From Achromobacter denitrificans NBRC 15125 (GTDB lineage: Bacteria; Pseudomonadota; Gammaproteobacteria; Burkholderiales; Burkholderiaceae_B), in the NCBI RefSeq assembly GCF_001571365.1, contig NZ_BCTQ01000004.1, forward strand, positions 124,001-188,000: 64,000 nucleotides of DNA, read 5' to 3'. This document shows positions 26,261 to 33,990 of the stretch, in pieces. The first letter of the stretch is position 1. Each line of letters starts with the position of its first letter. The translations under genes and the position numbers were made by a program. Below the pieces are notes generated by a model. It made no database searches. It was not told the origin of the DNA and saw only the letters and a program-made list of their open reading frames with translations.

Positions 26261-27281
26261 CCGCGCCGCGCCGCGGGCGCTTGCCATCGCAGGGCGCGCC
26301 GCGCTCAGTCTGTTGCTGGCATTTTCCGCGCTATGGGGCTGCCTGGCGCTGGGCTACCGGGTGCCCGCGGGCGCGGCCGTCAAGGGCGTGGCCGTGCTCG
26401 CCTGGGCCGGGCTGTGCGGGTACGCGGCGGTGGCGCTGTGGCGCGGGGGGCCGCGCCGCGCCCTCTGGGCCTATCTGATCGGGCTGGCCGCGCTGGGCGG
26501 CTGGTGGCAGACGCTGGCCCCCTCCAACGACCGGGTGTGGGCCGACGACGTGGCGAGGACGCTGCGGGGCAGCGTCGCGGGGTCGGTCGTCACGCTGGAA
26601 AACGTGCGCAACTTCGATTGGCAGCCGGACACCGATGCCCGCTACACGCCGCGCTGGGAAACCGCGCGCTACGACCTCGACCAGCTCGCGTCCGTGGACA
26701 TGGTCCTGTCGTACTGGGGCAGCCCGGCCATCGCGCACACGCTCGTGTCCTTCGGTTTCCGCGACGGCCGCCAGGTCGTGTTCTCGGTCGAGATCCGCAA
26801 GGAACGCGGCGAACAGTTCTCCGAGATCGGCGGCTTCTTCAAACAGTTCGAACTGAGCGTCGTCGCCGCGCAAGAGCGCGACATTCTCTACGTGCGGGCG
26901 GGGCCGCGCGCCGAGCGCGTGTATCGCTACCCGGTCGGCATGCCCGTGCCCGCCATGCGCGAACTGTTCCTGTCCTACGTGCGCACCGCCAACGAACTGG
27001 CCGATACGCCGCGCTTCTACCATACGGTGACGGCCAACTGCACCACGCTGGTCTACAGCATGGTGCGCGCCATCGTTCCGGGCTTGCCCATGGACTACCG
27101 CATCCTGCTGTCGGGCTACTTGCCGGAGTACCTGTACGAGCAGGGCGGGCTGGACCGCGGCCAGCCGTTGGCGGCGCTGCGCGAGCAGGCGTTCATCGGC
27201 GCGCCGGCCCGGCCGGGGCCGGACCCGGTCGAGTTTTCCCGCGCCATCCGCCACGCGGCGCCCGCCAGGAGCGCGCCATGA
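26247..27281 (+). CDS. DUF4105-type membrane/periplasmic protein
   Basis: A 344-residue protein. Three N-terminal hydrophobic segments (about residues 12-36, 45-62, 70-88) are followed by a long periplasmic domain. The domain begins NDRVWADDVARTLRGSVAGSVVTLENVRNFDW and contains LVSFGFRDGRQVVFSVEIRKERGEQFSEIGGFFKQFELSVVAAQERDI, then NCTTLVYSMVRAIVP. This matches the DUF4105 family, whose N-terminal region looks papain/NlpC-like with a conserved Cys-containing NCT. Its function is unproven. The stop overlaps the start of the hydrolase as ATGA. Confidence 0.85.
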   Translation: MARASRAAPRALAIAGRAALSLLLAFSALWGCLALGYRVPAGAAVKGVAVLAWAGLCGYAAVALWRGGPRRALWAYLIGLAALGGWWQTLAPSNDRVWADDVARTLRGSVAGSVVTLENVRNFDWQPDTDARYTPRWETARYDLDQLASVDMVLSYWGSPAIAHTLVSFGFRDGRQVVFSVEIRKERGEQFSEIGGFFKQFELSVVAAQERDILYVRAGPRAERVYRYPVGMPVPAMRELFLSYVRTANELADTPRFYHTVTANCTTLVYSMVRAIVPGLPMDYRILLSGYLPEYLYEQGGLDRGQPLAALREQAFIGAPARPGPDPVEFSRAIRHAAPARSAP

Positions 27282-29194
27282 TGGCGGTGCCAGGCCGCGG
27301 CCAGGCGGCGGGGCTGCGGGGCGTTGCCGTCCTGGCGGCGTTGCTGTGCGCGGGCTGCGCGGGCGTCAAGGTGTCTTCCGTCAGCACGCAGGACTACATC
27401 GCCCAGCGGCGTGGCGACGTGCTCACCACCGGCCGGCTCAGCGCGTCGGCGCGCGAGGCCATGGCCGTGCTGGGCCTGAACGCGCAGGCCTGCCTCAAGG
27501 ACCGCGACGCCTGCACCCGGTCGCTGGCGGAGACGGACGGGCTGGATAGCGAGCGGCGCCTGGCCACGCTGTCCGAAGTCTGGCTGATGGATGCCCTGGC
27601 GGCCGAAAAGCAGCGGCCCGCCGGCAAGGCGGAAAAGGATCAGCTGCTGGATGCGTATCTGCAGACCGCGCGGGCCGCCTATGCGTATCTGTTCTTCACG
27701 CCGCGCTCGCCCAGCGACCGCGCCTTCGAGGACCGGCAGACCCAGGTGCGCGACTACTACAACTACGCCGTGCAGCAGGCCGTCACGCGCCTGTTCGAGC
27801 AGTATCGCGGCCGTCCGCCCGAGCCGGGCCTCGCCGTGGCCGCGGGCCCCTGGCAGGTGCGGGGCGAGATGTCGGAAGTCAAGCTTGCCCGCGGCTTGCG
27901 CCTGCCGCTGGACCTGGTGCCCGCTTCCACCCTGACGTTCCAGGGCCTGCGCAGCATGTACCGCCGCGACGGCTTCGGCGCCGAACTGGTGGCGGTCACG
28001 GCCCGGCGCGTGAACGACGCCGATACCTTCAAGACGCCGTACAGCGAAACGCCGTTCCCGGCGGTGACGGCCATCCTGAGCTTTCCCGGCGACACGCTGG
28101 AACAGGTGATGGCCACGCGGGAGGCCACCCTGACCGGATACGATCCCTACCGGCGCGACGCCGTGCAATTGGGCGGCATCCAGGTGCCCCTGGCCGCGAA
28201 TTTCACCTCGGGCTACGGCCTGTGGCTCGCGCGTTCCGGCTTCGCCACGCAGGCCCTGCGCAATGTGCTGGGCAGCGAGGAGGGCATCGAGGCGCCGCAC
28301 GTGTACCTGTTGCAGCCCTACGATCCGGGCCGGCGCATCATCATCATGCTGCATGGCCTGGCGAGCAGCCCGGAGGCCTGGATCAACGTGGCCAATGAGG
28401 TGCTGGGCGACGAGACGCTGCGCCAGCATTACCAGATCTGGCAGATCTATTACCCCACCAACGCGCCGCTGGCGGTGAACAACCGCGCCATCCGCGACGC
28501 GCTGGGCCAGACCATGGCGCATTTCGACCCCGCCGGCACGGCCCAGTCCTCGCGCGATGCCGTGGTCATCGGCCACAGCATGGGCGGCGTGCTGAGCCGG
28601 CTGCTGGTGTCCTCGTCCGGCACGGTGCTGTGGGACGCGCTGCGCGACCAGGGCCGGCTGGACGACGCCCGTCTCCAACAGGCGCATGCCGAGTTCGATC
28701 CGTTCCTGAGCTTCGACGCCTTCCCCGGCATCACGCGGGCGGTGTTCATCGCGGCGCCTCACCGGGGCACGCCCTTCGCCGAGAACACGCTGTCGCGCTG
28801 GCTGTCCAACCTGATCACGCTGCCGGCCGCGGTGGTCGGGAAGTTCGCCAGGCTCAGCCGCCTGGCCGGCCCGGACGGCGCTCCGCCGCCTGAATCCCCG
28901 GTCCGCGTGCCCAACGGCGTGGACAACCTGAGCGAGAACGACCGCTACATCCAGCTGACCGCCGGAATGCCGATTTCGCCGTCGGTGCGCTATCACAGCA
29001 TCATCGCGAACGACACGCCCGGCGTGCCGCTGGCCGACTCGGACGACGGCCTGGTGCCTTACCGCAGCGCGCACCTGGACGGCGCCGAATCCGAGAAAAT
29101 CATCCGCTATTCGCACAGCGTGCAAGAGACGCCGCAGGCGATTCTGGAACTGCGCCGCATCCTGAGGCTGCAGTTGGGGCAGGGGGCGCCATGA
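27278..29194 (+). CDS. Lipoprotein alpha/beta hydrolase (predicted lipase/esterase)
   Basis: A 638-residue lipoprotein. The signal peptide ends in LAALLCAGC, a clear lipobox, so it should be acylated and membrane-attached facing the periplasm or surface. An about 340-residue N-terminal helical/strand region leads into an alpha/beta hydrolase: RRIIIMLHGLASSPEAW (oxyanion region), the nucleophile elbow GHSMGG with Ser434, and C-terminal DSDDGLVPYRSAHLDGAES and RYSHSVQE, which offer the acid and histidine. It resembles the large lipase-like proteins with PGAP1-type cores. It is coupled to the DUF4105 gene, so both may act on envelope lipids; that link is inferred. Confidence 0.88.
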   Translation: MMAVPGRGQAAGLRGVAVLAALLCAGCAGVKVSSVSTQDYIAQRRGDVLTTGRLSASAREAMAVLGLNAQACLKDRDACTRSLAETDGLDSERRLATLSEVWLMDALAAEKQRPAGKAEKDQLLDAYLQTARAAYAYLFFTPRSPSDRAFEDRQTQVRDYYNYAVQQAVTRLFEQYRGRPPEPGLAVAAGPWQVRGEMSEVKLARGLRLPLDLVPASTLTFQGLRSMYRRDGFGAELVAVTARRVNDADTFKTPYSETPFPAVTAILSFPGDTLEQVMATREATLTGYDPYRRDAVQLGGIQVPLAANFTSGYGLWLARSGFATQALRNVLGSEEGIEAPHVYLLQPYDPGRRIIIMLHGLASSPEAWINVANEVLGDETLRQHYQIWQIYYPTNAPLAVNNRAIRDALGQTMAHFDPAGTAQSSRDAVVIGHSMGGVLSRLLVSSSGTVLWDALRDQGRLDDARLQQAHAEFDPFLSFDAFPGITRAVFIAAPHRGTPFAENTLSRWLSNLITLPAAVVGKFARLSRLAGPDGAPPPESPVRVPNGVDNLSENDRYIQLTAGMPISPSVRYHSIIANDTPGVPLADSDDGLVPYRSAHLDGAESEKIIRYSHSVQETPQAILELRRILRLQLGQGAP

Positions 29195-29661
29195 CGTCCT
29201 GGCTGATCATCGGCGTCGTGGGCATCGCCGTCGGCGGGCTGGGCGCGGCGTTGCTGCGCCACCCCGGCATCGTGTTCTACGACTGGATCGCGACGCGGGC
29301 CGGCGAACGGCGCGCGCGCCGGCTAGCGTCCCGGCCTGTCGAGGCCCAGATGGCCGCGCAGGGTGTCGTGTTCGTATTCCCTGCGGAACAGCCCGCGGCG
29401 TTGCAGCACGGGGATCACCTGCTCGACGAAGTCGTCGATGCCTCCGGGCAGCGAGGGCGGCATCAGGTTGAAGCCGTCGGCTCCCTGGTTGCGATACCAG
29501 TGCTCCATCCGGTCGGCGATCTGTTCGGGCGTGCCGACCATGGTGCAGTGGCCGCCGCCGGCCGCCAGCCAGCCGAGCAACTGGCGGACGGTGGGCTGCT
29601 CGGTCTCGATGATGCGCAGGATGGTCGCGTACCGGCCCTGCGGTCCCTTGAACTCCGATAA
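29191..29661 (+). CDS. Possible small membrane-anchored protein, last gene of the marC-like operon
   Basis: The ATG overlaps the hydrolase stop as ATGA, which favours real translation. The first 45 residues look genuine: an N-terminal hydrophobic helix WLIIGVVGIAVGGLGAALLRHPGIVFYDW, then an Arg/Ala-rich region. From about residue 45 the frame runs antisense across the 3' end of the monooxygenase gene for 339 bases and the sequence has a shadow-frame composition. Either a small gene has lost its own stop and now reads on, or the whole frame is accidental. Confidence is therefore low for the full length. Confidence 0.35.
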   Translation: MTSWLIIGVVGIAVGGLGAALLRHPGIVFYDWIATRAGERRARRLASRPVEAQMAAQGVVFVFPAEQPAALQHGDHLLDEVVDASGQRGRHQVEAVGSLVAIPVLHPVGDLFGRADHGAVAAAGRQPAEQLADGGLLGLDDAQDGRVPALRSLELR

Positions 29662-30609
29662 GGGGGGCAGGGGCGGCACCGGCGCGTCCAGCTCCCAGCC
29701 CGAGCAGTCCTGCAGCACGAACATGCCCAGTTGGCGCAGCGACGCGTCGCTGGGCAGCAGTTCGTCCAGCTCGCGCTGCTTGGCGCGGGCCTCGGCCTCG
29801 GTCGAGCCGACATAGGTGACCAGCCCCGGCATGATGGGCACGAAGGCCTCGCGGCCGGCGGCCAGCACCCGCTGCTTGATGTCGCGGTAATAGGCCTGGG
29901 CGGCGGGCAAATCGTAGGCGACGGCATAAATGGCCTCGGCGCGTCTGGCGGCTAGGTCGCGGCCCTGGTCGGAGGCGCCGGCCTGGAAGAGCACGGGATG
30001 GCCCTGGGGCGGGCGCGGCACGGTCAGGGGGCCGTCGACCAGGAAGTGCTCGCCGTGGTGATCGATCTTGCGCACGCGGTCGGGCACGCCGTAGTTCCCG
30101 CCGCGGTCGATGGCCAGGGCGTCGTCGCTCCACGAATCGAACAGCCGAAGCGCGACGTCCACGAATTCTTCGGCGCGCGCATAGCGCCAGTCGTGCCCGG
30201 GCATGGACGGGTAGCCGTGGTTGCGCGCCTCGGCGTCGAACATCGAGGTGACCACGTTCCAGCCCATGCGCCCGCCGGATATGTGATCCAGCGAGGCGAC
30301 CATGCGGGCCGCGTGGAAGGGCGTGAAAAAGGTGCTCGATACCGTGCTGATCAGGCCGATGCGCGTGGTGGCGCGGGCGAGGGCGGCCATGGTGGTCAGC
30401 GGCTCCAGGTACCAGCGCGGCCCGTCGCCGATGTTGTCGACCGACTGGCCGTCGGCGAAGAAGATGGCGTCGAGTTTGCCGCGTTCGGCGGTGCGGGCCA
30501 GTTCCTCGTAATAGCGGATGTCGCCCAGGCGCTCGACGGGGGAGTCCGGGTGGCGCCAGGCGGCGCGGTGATGGCCGCAAGCGAAAATGAACAGATTCAG
30601 GTGCAACAT
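29323..30609 (-). CDS. LLM-class flavin-dependent monooxygenase (NtaA/SnaA/DszA type)
   Basis: A 428-residue luciferase-like monooxygenase of the NtaA/SnaA/DszA group, which uses FMNH2 supplied by a separate reductase. It opens LHLNLFIFACGHHRAAWRHPDSP, a hallmark of the group, then ELARTAERGKLDAIFFADG, GGRMGWNVVTSMFDAEARNHG, PVLFQAGASDQGRDLAARRAEAIYA and TMVGTPEQIADRMEHWYRNQGADGFNLMPP. The ATG given is chosen because family members start there; the frame extends upstream without homology. No flavin reductase is adjacent. It is divergent from a thiamine-riboswitch-controlled transporter. The substrate, perhaps an organosulfur or N-containing compound, is unknown. Confidence 0.93.
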   Translation of the reverse strand: MLHLNLFIFACGHHRAAWRHPDSPVERLGDIRYYEELARTAERGKLDAIFFADGQSVDNIGDGPRWYLEPLTTMAALARATTRIGLISTVSSTFFTPFHAARMVASLDHISGGRMGWNVVTSMFDAEARNHGYPSMPGHDWRYARAEEFVDVALRLFDSWSDDALAIDRGGNYGVPDRVRKIDHHGEHFLVDGPLTVPRPPQGHPVLFQAGASDQGRDLAARRAEAIYAVAYDLPAAQAYYRDIKQRVLAAGREAFVPIMPGLVTYVGSTEAEARAKQRELDELLPSDASLRQLGMFVLQDCSGWELDAPVPPLPPLSEFKGPQGRYATILRIIETEQPTVRQLLGWLAAGGGHCTMVGTPEQIADRMEHWYRNQGADGFNLMPPSLPGGIDDFVEQVIPVLQRRGLFRREYEHDTLRGHLGLDRPGR

Positions 30610-30800
30610 GGCGGTCGGTGTCCGGCGCGGCCGGCGGCTGGGAAGGCTGAAAACGGGGGCGGGCTCGGCGCGCCCGCGGGCGGAGACGCGCAAGGGGTGC
30701 CGCAAGCGGGCGAACTTAGCATAAATGCGGGCGGGGGGCGCGCGCCAGCGCGCCTGCGCAAAGGCGTTGACATTGCCGCGCCGCTCTCCTAACCTTGCGG
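30610..30800. other. Gene-free divergent spacer before the riboswitch
   Basis: No open frame with coding character is visible between the monooxygenase start and the riboswitch. The segment must contain the promoter for the leftward monooxygenase and that for the rightward riboswitch leader. An A/T-richer patch (cttagcataaatg, near 30714-30726) is the best promoter candidate, but I cannot place -35/-10 boxes securely. Confidence 0.4.
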
Positions 30801-30891
30801 CACTTCCTGGGGGAGCCCTGATGGGCTGAGATTCCGCGCTGCCGCGGTAACCCTTTGAACCTGATCCGGGTAATGCCGGCGAAGGGAAGGA
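30801..30891 (+). ncRNA. TPP (THI-box) riboswitch
   Basis: The leader holds the classic thiamine pyrophosphate aptamer landmarks in order: gggggagccc, then gctgagat, a short variable arm (ccgcgctgccgcgg), then accctttgaacctgatccgg, gtaatgccggcg and agggaag, which closes helix P1 with cttcct. It lies about 118 bases ahead of the symporter start. The stretch after it has a GC-rich hairpin (about 30936-30961) that could be part of the expression platform. High TPP should shut off the transporter. Confidence 0.95.
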
Positions 30892-31009
30892 CACCGCAAG
30901 ACTCGCGCGCCCTCCCTAGACTTCCATTCATCTTGCGGCCCCCCTTGGTCGGGCGGGGCCGTCGCGTTGCGCGTCCGGCTGCCCGCCGGAAGCGGGAGGA
31001 CCGATTCCC

Positions 31010-32461
31010 ATGCTGACCCAATCCGTCGCCCTGATGTGGCTGCTGCTGTTCTCCGGCGGTTTCGCGGTGGCGAGCGTCCTGTACACCCGGCGCAAGCGGG
31101 GCACGCTGGAAGACTACATCGTGGCCCGCAACAGCCAGGGGCCGGTCGGCACCATCCTGACGCTGATGGCGTCCACGCTGGGCGCATGGATCCTGTTCTC
31201 GCCCGCGCAGGCGGCAACCTGGGGCGGCCTGGCGGCCGTGATCGGCTACGCGCTGGGATCGATGTCGCCGCGGCTGGTGATGATCCCGCTGGGGCGCCGC
31301 ATGCGCGAACTGATCCCGCACGGGCATACCCTCACCGAATTCCTGATGGCCCGCTACGGCCGCCCCATGTACGGGCTGGCGCTGTTCATCATGCTGTTCT
31401 ATCTCTTCATCGCGCTGTCGGCCGAGGTCACGGCGATCGCCAAGCTGGTCACCATGCTGGCGCCCGTGCCCTTGTGGGCCACGGCGGCCATCGTGATGGG
31501 CACCACCTTGCTCTACACCACCTACGGCGGCCTGCGCTCGTCCATCTTCACCGACCAGGTGCAGATGATGGTGATCGTGCCCTTGCTGGTGATCCTGTGC
31601 GTGGTCGGCTGGCAGGCGGCGGGCGGGGCGCTGCCCACCATCGAGGCGCTGCAGGCCAAGGCGCCGCAGCTGCTGGACCTGACCGACCCGGTCGGCGTGA
31701 AGGCCGGCCTGACGTTCTTCGTGGCCATCCTGCTGACCGGCATTTTCCACCAGGGCAACTGGCAGCGCATCTATGCCGCGCGCGACGCGCGCTCCATGCG
31801 CAACGGCTTCCTGCTGGGCGGCGTGCTGGTCGCGCCCTTCATTTTCCTGATGGGCCTGTTCGGCCTGGCCTTCGTGGGCCTGGCCCCGCAGGGCGACAGC
31901 TCCATTGCGCTGTTCAGCGTCATCATGCCGCATGCGCCGGCCTGGTTCGTGATCGCCCTGATCCCGCTGGGCCTGTCGCTGGTCATGAGCACGGCGGATA
32001 CGGCGATCAGCGCCGTGTCCAGCATCATCGCGGTCGATCTGCGCCGCCTCATGCCCAATGCCGGATCCATGACCATGAAGCGCCTGGCGCGCTGGCTGGT
32101 GCTGTTGATGGCCATCCCGGTGATGATCGTGGCCTCGCAGGGCTACAGCGTGCTGTACCTGTTCCTGCTGGCCGACCTGCTGTGCTCGGCGGCGGCATTC
32201 CCGGTGTTCTACGGCCTCTTCAGCCGCAAGCACGACGGCCTGACCGCCACCACCGCCACGATCACCGGCCTGCTCGCCGGCCTGTATTACTTCCCGGCGC
32301 CTGGCGACAAGCCGACCTTTCTGCTGGAGTCCTTCCTGCTCGCCGCGCTGGTGCCGGTGATCACGACCGTCGTGATGCGCTTCCTGCTGCGCGGCCGCAA
32401 GGAGTTCGATTTCGCGACCCTGAGCGCCGCCGTGCGCAGGCTGGATCAGGACACGGTCTGA
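31010..32461 (+). CDS. Sodium/solute symporter (SSS family) under TPP riboswitch control
   Basis: A 483-residue transporter of the SSS family with 12-13 hydrophobic segments: LEDYIVARNSQGPVGTILTLMASTLGAWILFSPAQAATWGG near the N-terminus, TLTEFLMARYGRPMYG, LLYTTYGGLRSSIFTDQVQMMVIVPLL, GNWQRIYAARDARSMRNGF and ADTAISAVSSIIAVDLRR, all typical. A GGGAGGA site precedes the ATG. Since a TPP riboswitch controls it and it is the only gene in the transcript, it most likely imports thiamine or a thiamine precursor. This is inference from regulation; the fold itself is shared with urea and proline carriers. Confidence 0.93.
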   Translation: MLTQSVALMWLLLFSGGFAVASVLYTRRKRGTLEDYIVARNSQGPVGTILTLMASTLGAWILFSPAQAATWGGLAAVIGYALGSMSPRLVMIPLGRRMRELIPHGHTLTEFLMARYGRPMYGLALFIMLFYLFIALSAEVTAIAKLVTMLAPVPLWATAAIVMGTTLLYTTYGGLRSSIFTDQVQMMVIVPLLVILCVVGWQAAGGALPTIEALQAKAPQLLDLTDPVGVKAGLTFFVAILLTGIFHQGNWQRIYAARDARSMRNGFLLGGVLVAPFIFLMGLFGLAFVGLAPQGDSSIALFSVIMPHAPAWFVIALIPLGLSLVMSTADTAISAVSSIIAVDLRRLMPNAGSMTMKRLARWLVLLMAIPVMIVASQGYSVLYLFLLADLLCSAAAFPVFYGLFSRKHDGLTATTATITGLLAGLYYFPAPGDKPTFLLESFLLAALVPVITTVVMRFLLRGRKEFDFATLSAAVRRLDQDTV

Positions 32462-32479
32462 TCCGGACGATCAGGGAAA

Positions 32480-32508
32480 AAAAGCGGCGCCTCCGGGGCG
32501 CCGCTTTT
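32480..32508. terminator. Bidirectional rho-independent terminator
   Basis: Twelve-base perfect arms (aaaagcggcgcc and ggcgccgctttt) enclose the loop tccgg, so A- and T-runs flank the GC stem in both directions. It sits between the convergent symporter and VOC genes and can terminate both. Confidence 0.9.
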
Positions 32509-32528
32509 GCATTCCGGCCCGGAGCCGG

Positions 32529-32957
32529 TCAGCGCGCAATCCGCACCGAATCCGCGCTCCGGACGGATTCGCCGTGGAAGACGGCCTCGATGTTGTTGCC
32601 GTCCGGATCCAGCACGAACGCCGCGTAGTAGCCGGGATGGTAGGAACGCTCGCCCGGCGCGCCGTTGTCCCGGCCGCCATGCGCCATCGCGGCCATGTAG
32701 AAGGCGTCCACCATCGCCCGGTCGCGCGCCTGGAACGCCAGGTGATGGCGCCCGGTCAAGCGGCCTTCCACTTCGTCGCTGTCGACGGACCCGATGAACA
32801 GCTCGTCCGCCCAGAAGTTGTGCTCGTCGGAGCCGCCCACGGGTATGCCCAAGGCCTCGAAGACCGCGCCATAGAACGCCTTGCTGGCGGCCAGGTCGCG
32901 GACGACCAGCCCGATGTGGTCTATCAAACGGCCGCGGTGGAGTTCTCGTGTCGCCAT
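32529..32957 (-). CDS. VOC-family (glyoxalase/bleomycin-resistance fold) protein
   Basis: A 142-residue VOC protein. Start ATG chosen at MATRELHRGRLIDHIGLVVRDL because a GGGAGC site precedes it. The two beta-alpha-beta-beta-beta modules are visible: IDHIGLVVRDLAASKAFYGAVFEALG (potential metal ligand His in DHIG) and HHLAFQARDRAMVDAFYMAAMAHGG, ending YAAFVLDPDGNNIEAVFHG with the C-terminal Glu ligand. Members are metal-dependent lyases, isomerases or dioxygenases, or antibiotic-binding proteins. The substrate is not evident. Transcription ends at the shared terminator. Confidence 0.9.
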   Translation of the reverse strand: MATRELHRGRLIDHIGLVVRDLAASKAFYGAVFEALGIPVGGSDEHNFWADELFIGSVDSDEVEGRLTGRHHLAFQARDRAMVDAFYMAAMAHGGRDNGAPGERSYHPGYYAAFVLDPDGNNIEAVFHGESVRSADSVRIAR

Positions 32958-33188
32958 GAAACGCTCCCGATGATGAGGGTCGACGGACTGTACCACCGCG
33001 CCTTCCTCCGGCGGGCGTACTCACTTTTCGCCGGTGAGCATACTCAATATGAGGTATGCGCCCAGCGGCGCAATGGCATTACATGTGATGGGACCCGGAT
33101 GACGCTTCCCGTCCACGTCCGCGACAACCCCGGAGCCTGGGCGGTCCCTGCCGGCTGGCGGCTGTTCTCCTTTTCGAGGAAAGGCGAG

Positions 33189-33893
33189 ATGACAAAAGCT
33201 CAAGAACGAATTGCCGTTTTCATCTTCGGGGTGGTGTTCGTCATCGCGCTCTTGATCCTGGCCGTCGCGGTCCGGGAGCCGACCCCTCTTCAATATCAGG
33301 TCTTCAACGTCGTGCTCGCCCTGGCGGCGGCCGGGGTGGCCGCGATGCTGCCCGGCTTCATCGAGGCCAATCTGCCGAAATGGGCCAGGGCCGGCGGCTC
33401 CTTGGCGGTGTTCTTGCTGGTTCTACAGAAGGGGCCTGCCAGCCTGGTCGTGCCTCCTCCTCCGGAGCCTCTCAAGGGCACCGTCATTCTGCGCGACGGA
33501 TTCAGCTTCTTCGACCAGAGCGGCTATCAGTTCGTGTCCAAGGCCATCGTGGCCTGGAACGCCGGGCTGGCCGACATTCTGGCGGCAAAGCAACCGAAAA
33601 GCGCGATAACCGGTTTCTTCCTGCCCTACGACGCCGGAGACTTCAAACATCCCGATTGGGACAAGAACGCGTCGGCCGGCATTCAGGAAATGATGGTTGC
33701 GAACCTGGGCGCGGTGAACGAATGCCCTACGGGCGGCTACCAGCACCACTGGTTCCAGCCCAAGAAGGGCGGCATCTACTGTGTCCGGTCCCGGGATGGC
33801 AAGCACTATGCGGTCATTCGCGTGGACACCGTCGACAACGATCGCATCGGGTTCGATTTCATTTTCCAGCCGAGCGGGTCCGCCAAATTCTGA
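33189..33893 (+). CDS. Membrane-anchored protein of unknown function
   Basis: Unknown family, 234 residues. The start MTKAQERIAVFIFG has GAGGAAAGG upstream. Two or three hydrophobic segments (about residues 8-27, 36-56, 64-80: FIFGVVFVIALLILAVAV, VVLALAAAGVAAMLPGF, AGGSLAVFLLVLQ) are followed by a PPPPEP hinge and a soluble domain of about 140 residues with DGFSFFDQSGYQFVSKAIVAWNAG, a paired Cys (NECPTGGYQHHWF and GGIYCVRSRDGKHYAVIRVD) and a strand-rich end. The codon use is less GC-biased than flanking genes. It lies upstream of a peptidoglycan peptidase, separated by a probable terminator, so the link is positional only. Confidence 0.75.
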   Translation: MTKAQERIAVFIFGVVFVIALLILAVAVREPTPLQYQVFNVVLALAAAGVAAMLPGFIEANLPKWARAGGSLAVFLLVLQKGPASLVVPPPPEPLKGTVILRDGFSFFDQSGYQFVSKAIVAWNAGLADILAAKQPKSAITGFFLPYDAGDFKHPDWDKNASAGIQEMMVANLGAVNECPTGGYQHHWFQPKKGGIYCVRSRDGKHYAVIRVDTVDNDRIGFDFIFQPSGSAKF

Positions 33894-33946
33894 CGTTTGC
33901 AGGACGACCCCGCATGGCATCCGCTATGCGTGGGCATTGGACGTAG

Positions 33947-33970
33947 CCGTTCCGCGGGGCGGTTTTTTCT
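33947..33970 (+). terminator. Probable rho-independent terminator
   Basis: A short stem with two G-U pairs (ccgttc with gggcgg around cgcg) is followed at once by a run of six T. It lies 54 bases after the unknown membrane protein and just before the ribosome-binding site of the M15 peptidase. Confidence 0.55.
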
Positions 33971-33990
33971 TCATGTTCAACGGAGGTTGT

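Noticed and set aside
26333-27277. Upstream extension of the lipoprotein hydrolase frame
   Set aside because: The extension lies out of frame within the DUF4105 gene. The lipobox signal peptide fixes the start at the ATGA overlap.
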